In this document: one piece after another, positions 46,742 to 47,055 of the stretch
Numbering within the stretch: position 1 is the first letter of the stretch
Layout: the number at the start of each line of letters is the position of its first letter
Source: Planctomycetota bacterium
Lineage (GTDB): Bacteria > Planctomycetota > UBA1135
Length of the DNA stretch: 47,055 bases
Assembly: GCA_014382805.1 (NCBI GenBank)
Contig: JACNIZ010000220.1
Location: forward strand, 1-47,055
Reading direction: 5' to 3'
Made by a program: the position numbers and the translations under genes
The notes under the pieces: model-generated
The model's database searches: none
The model's input: only the letters and a program-made list of their open reading frames with translations
Told to the model about the DNA's origin: nothing

Positions 46742-47055
46742 ATGACTCAGCGCTCCGAACCTCCGGAACTGCACCTAGAGTTCGCTGAAGAATTTTTCGG
46801 CGCACTGTGGAAACGTTTGCGCAAACGCAAATTGGACCCGGGACCCAACGCCGCTCGCTTTGTTGAGATGGAGGTAGCACTTTCGGCGGTAGTGCAAGCC
46901 TTTGCCGGCGGGGTAGTCCGCGTGGCCGAAGCCGAAGCAAGTGGAGGCGTGCAACGGCAAGTGGCCTTGCTACCCCGGTGGATTGCACTGAGTCATGAAC
47001 CGCAGCAAAAACGCGACTTTCTTTTTACAAGAGCCGCCATTTTAGGTGCGGTCAT
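46742..47055 (+). CDS. norD: NorD N-terminal fragment, truncated by window end
   Basis: ATG 46742: MTQRSEPPELHLEFAEEFFGALWKRLRKRK... open to window end, directly downstream of norQ. Confidence 0.75.
   Translation, partial: MTQRSEPPELHLEFAEEFFGALWKRLRKRKLDPGPNAARFVEMEVALSAVVQAFAGGVVRVAEAEASGGVQRQVALLPRWIALSHEPQQKRDFLFTRAAILGAV

Noticed and set aside
1-47055. tRNA/rRNA genes, IS elements/transposases, phage genes, CRISPR arrays, known anti-phage systems
   Set aside because: Looked for by eye and by protein motifs; nothing convincing. A tRNAscan/Infernal run would be needed to exclude small RNAs.

Overview
The 47 kb window is densely coding. Its gene content resembles Planctomycetota, but that is an inference from architecture and was not tested. 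From left to right it holds: a truncated voltage-gated-type ion channel and a VOC protein; two tandem giant proteins (about 1150 and 1134 aa) that fuse an ECF sigma factor, one TM helix and many carboxypeptidase-regulatory-like (Ig-like) repeats; a CPBP-type intramembrane protease coupled to a deoxyhypusine-synthase-like gene, divergent from speA-speB; a quinol-type nitric oxide reductase; and a trifunctional chorismate mutase/prephenate dehydratase/DAHP synthase preceded by what looks like a classical Phe/Tyr attenuator. These are followed by a GH2 protein, a TraB/Tiki-like protein, a GNAT, a lipoprotein and a GH20 hexosaminidase; a Ser/Thr-kinase/TPR pseudogene remnant and an FG-GAP propeller protein; korA and a frameshifted korB; and an eight-gene type IV pilus/T2SS-like operon with a shared unknown C-terminal module and two PilZ-type signals. 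Last come an ATP-grasp ligase and a complete NO-detoxification locus (norR, then hemerythrin-norC-norB-norQ-norD) with a textbook sigma54 promoter, a candidate NorR site and a diheme NorC. All calls come from reading the sequence and translations only; no database search was run.
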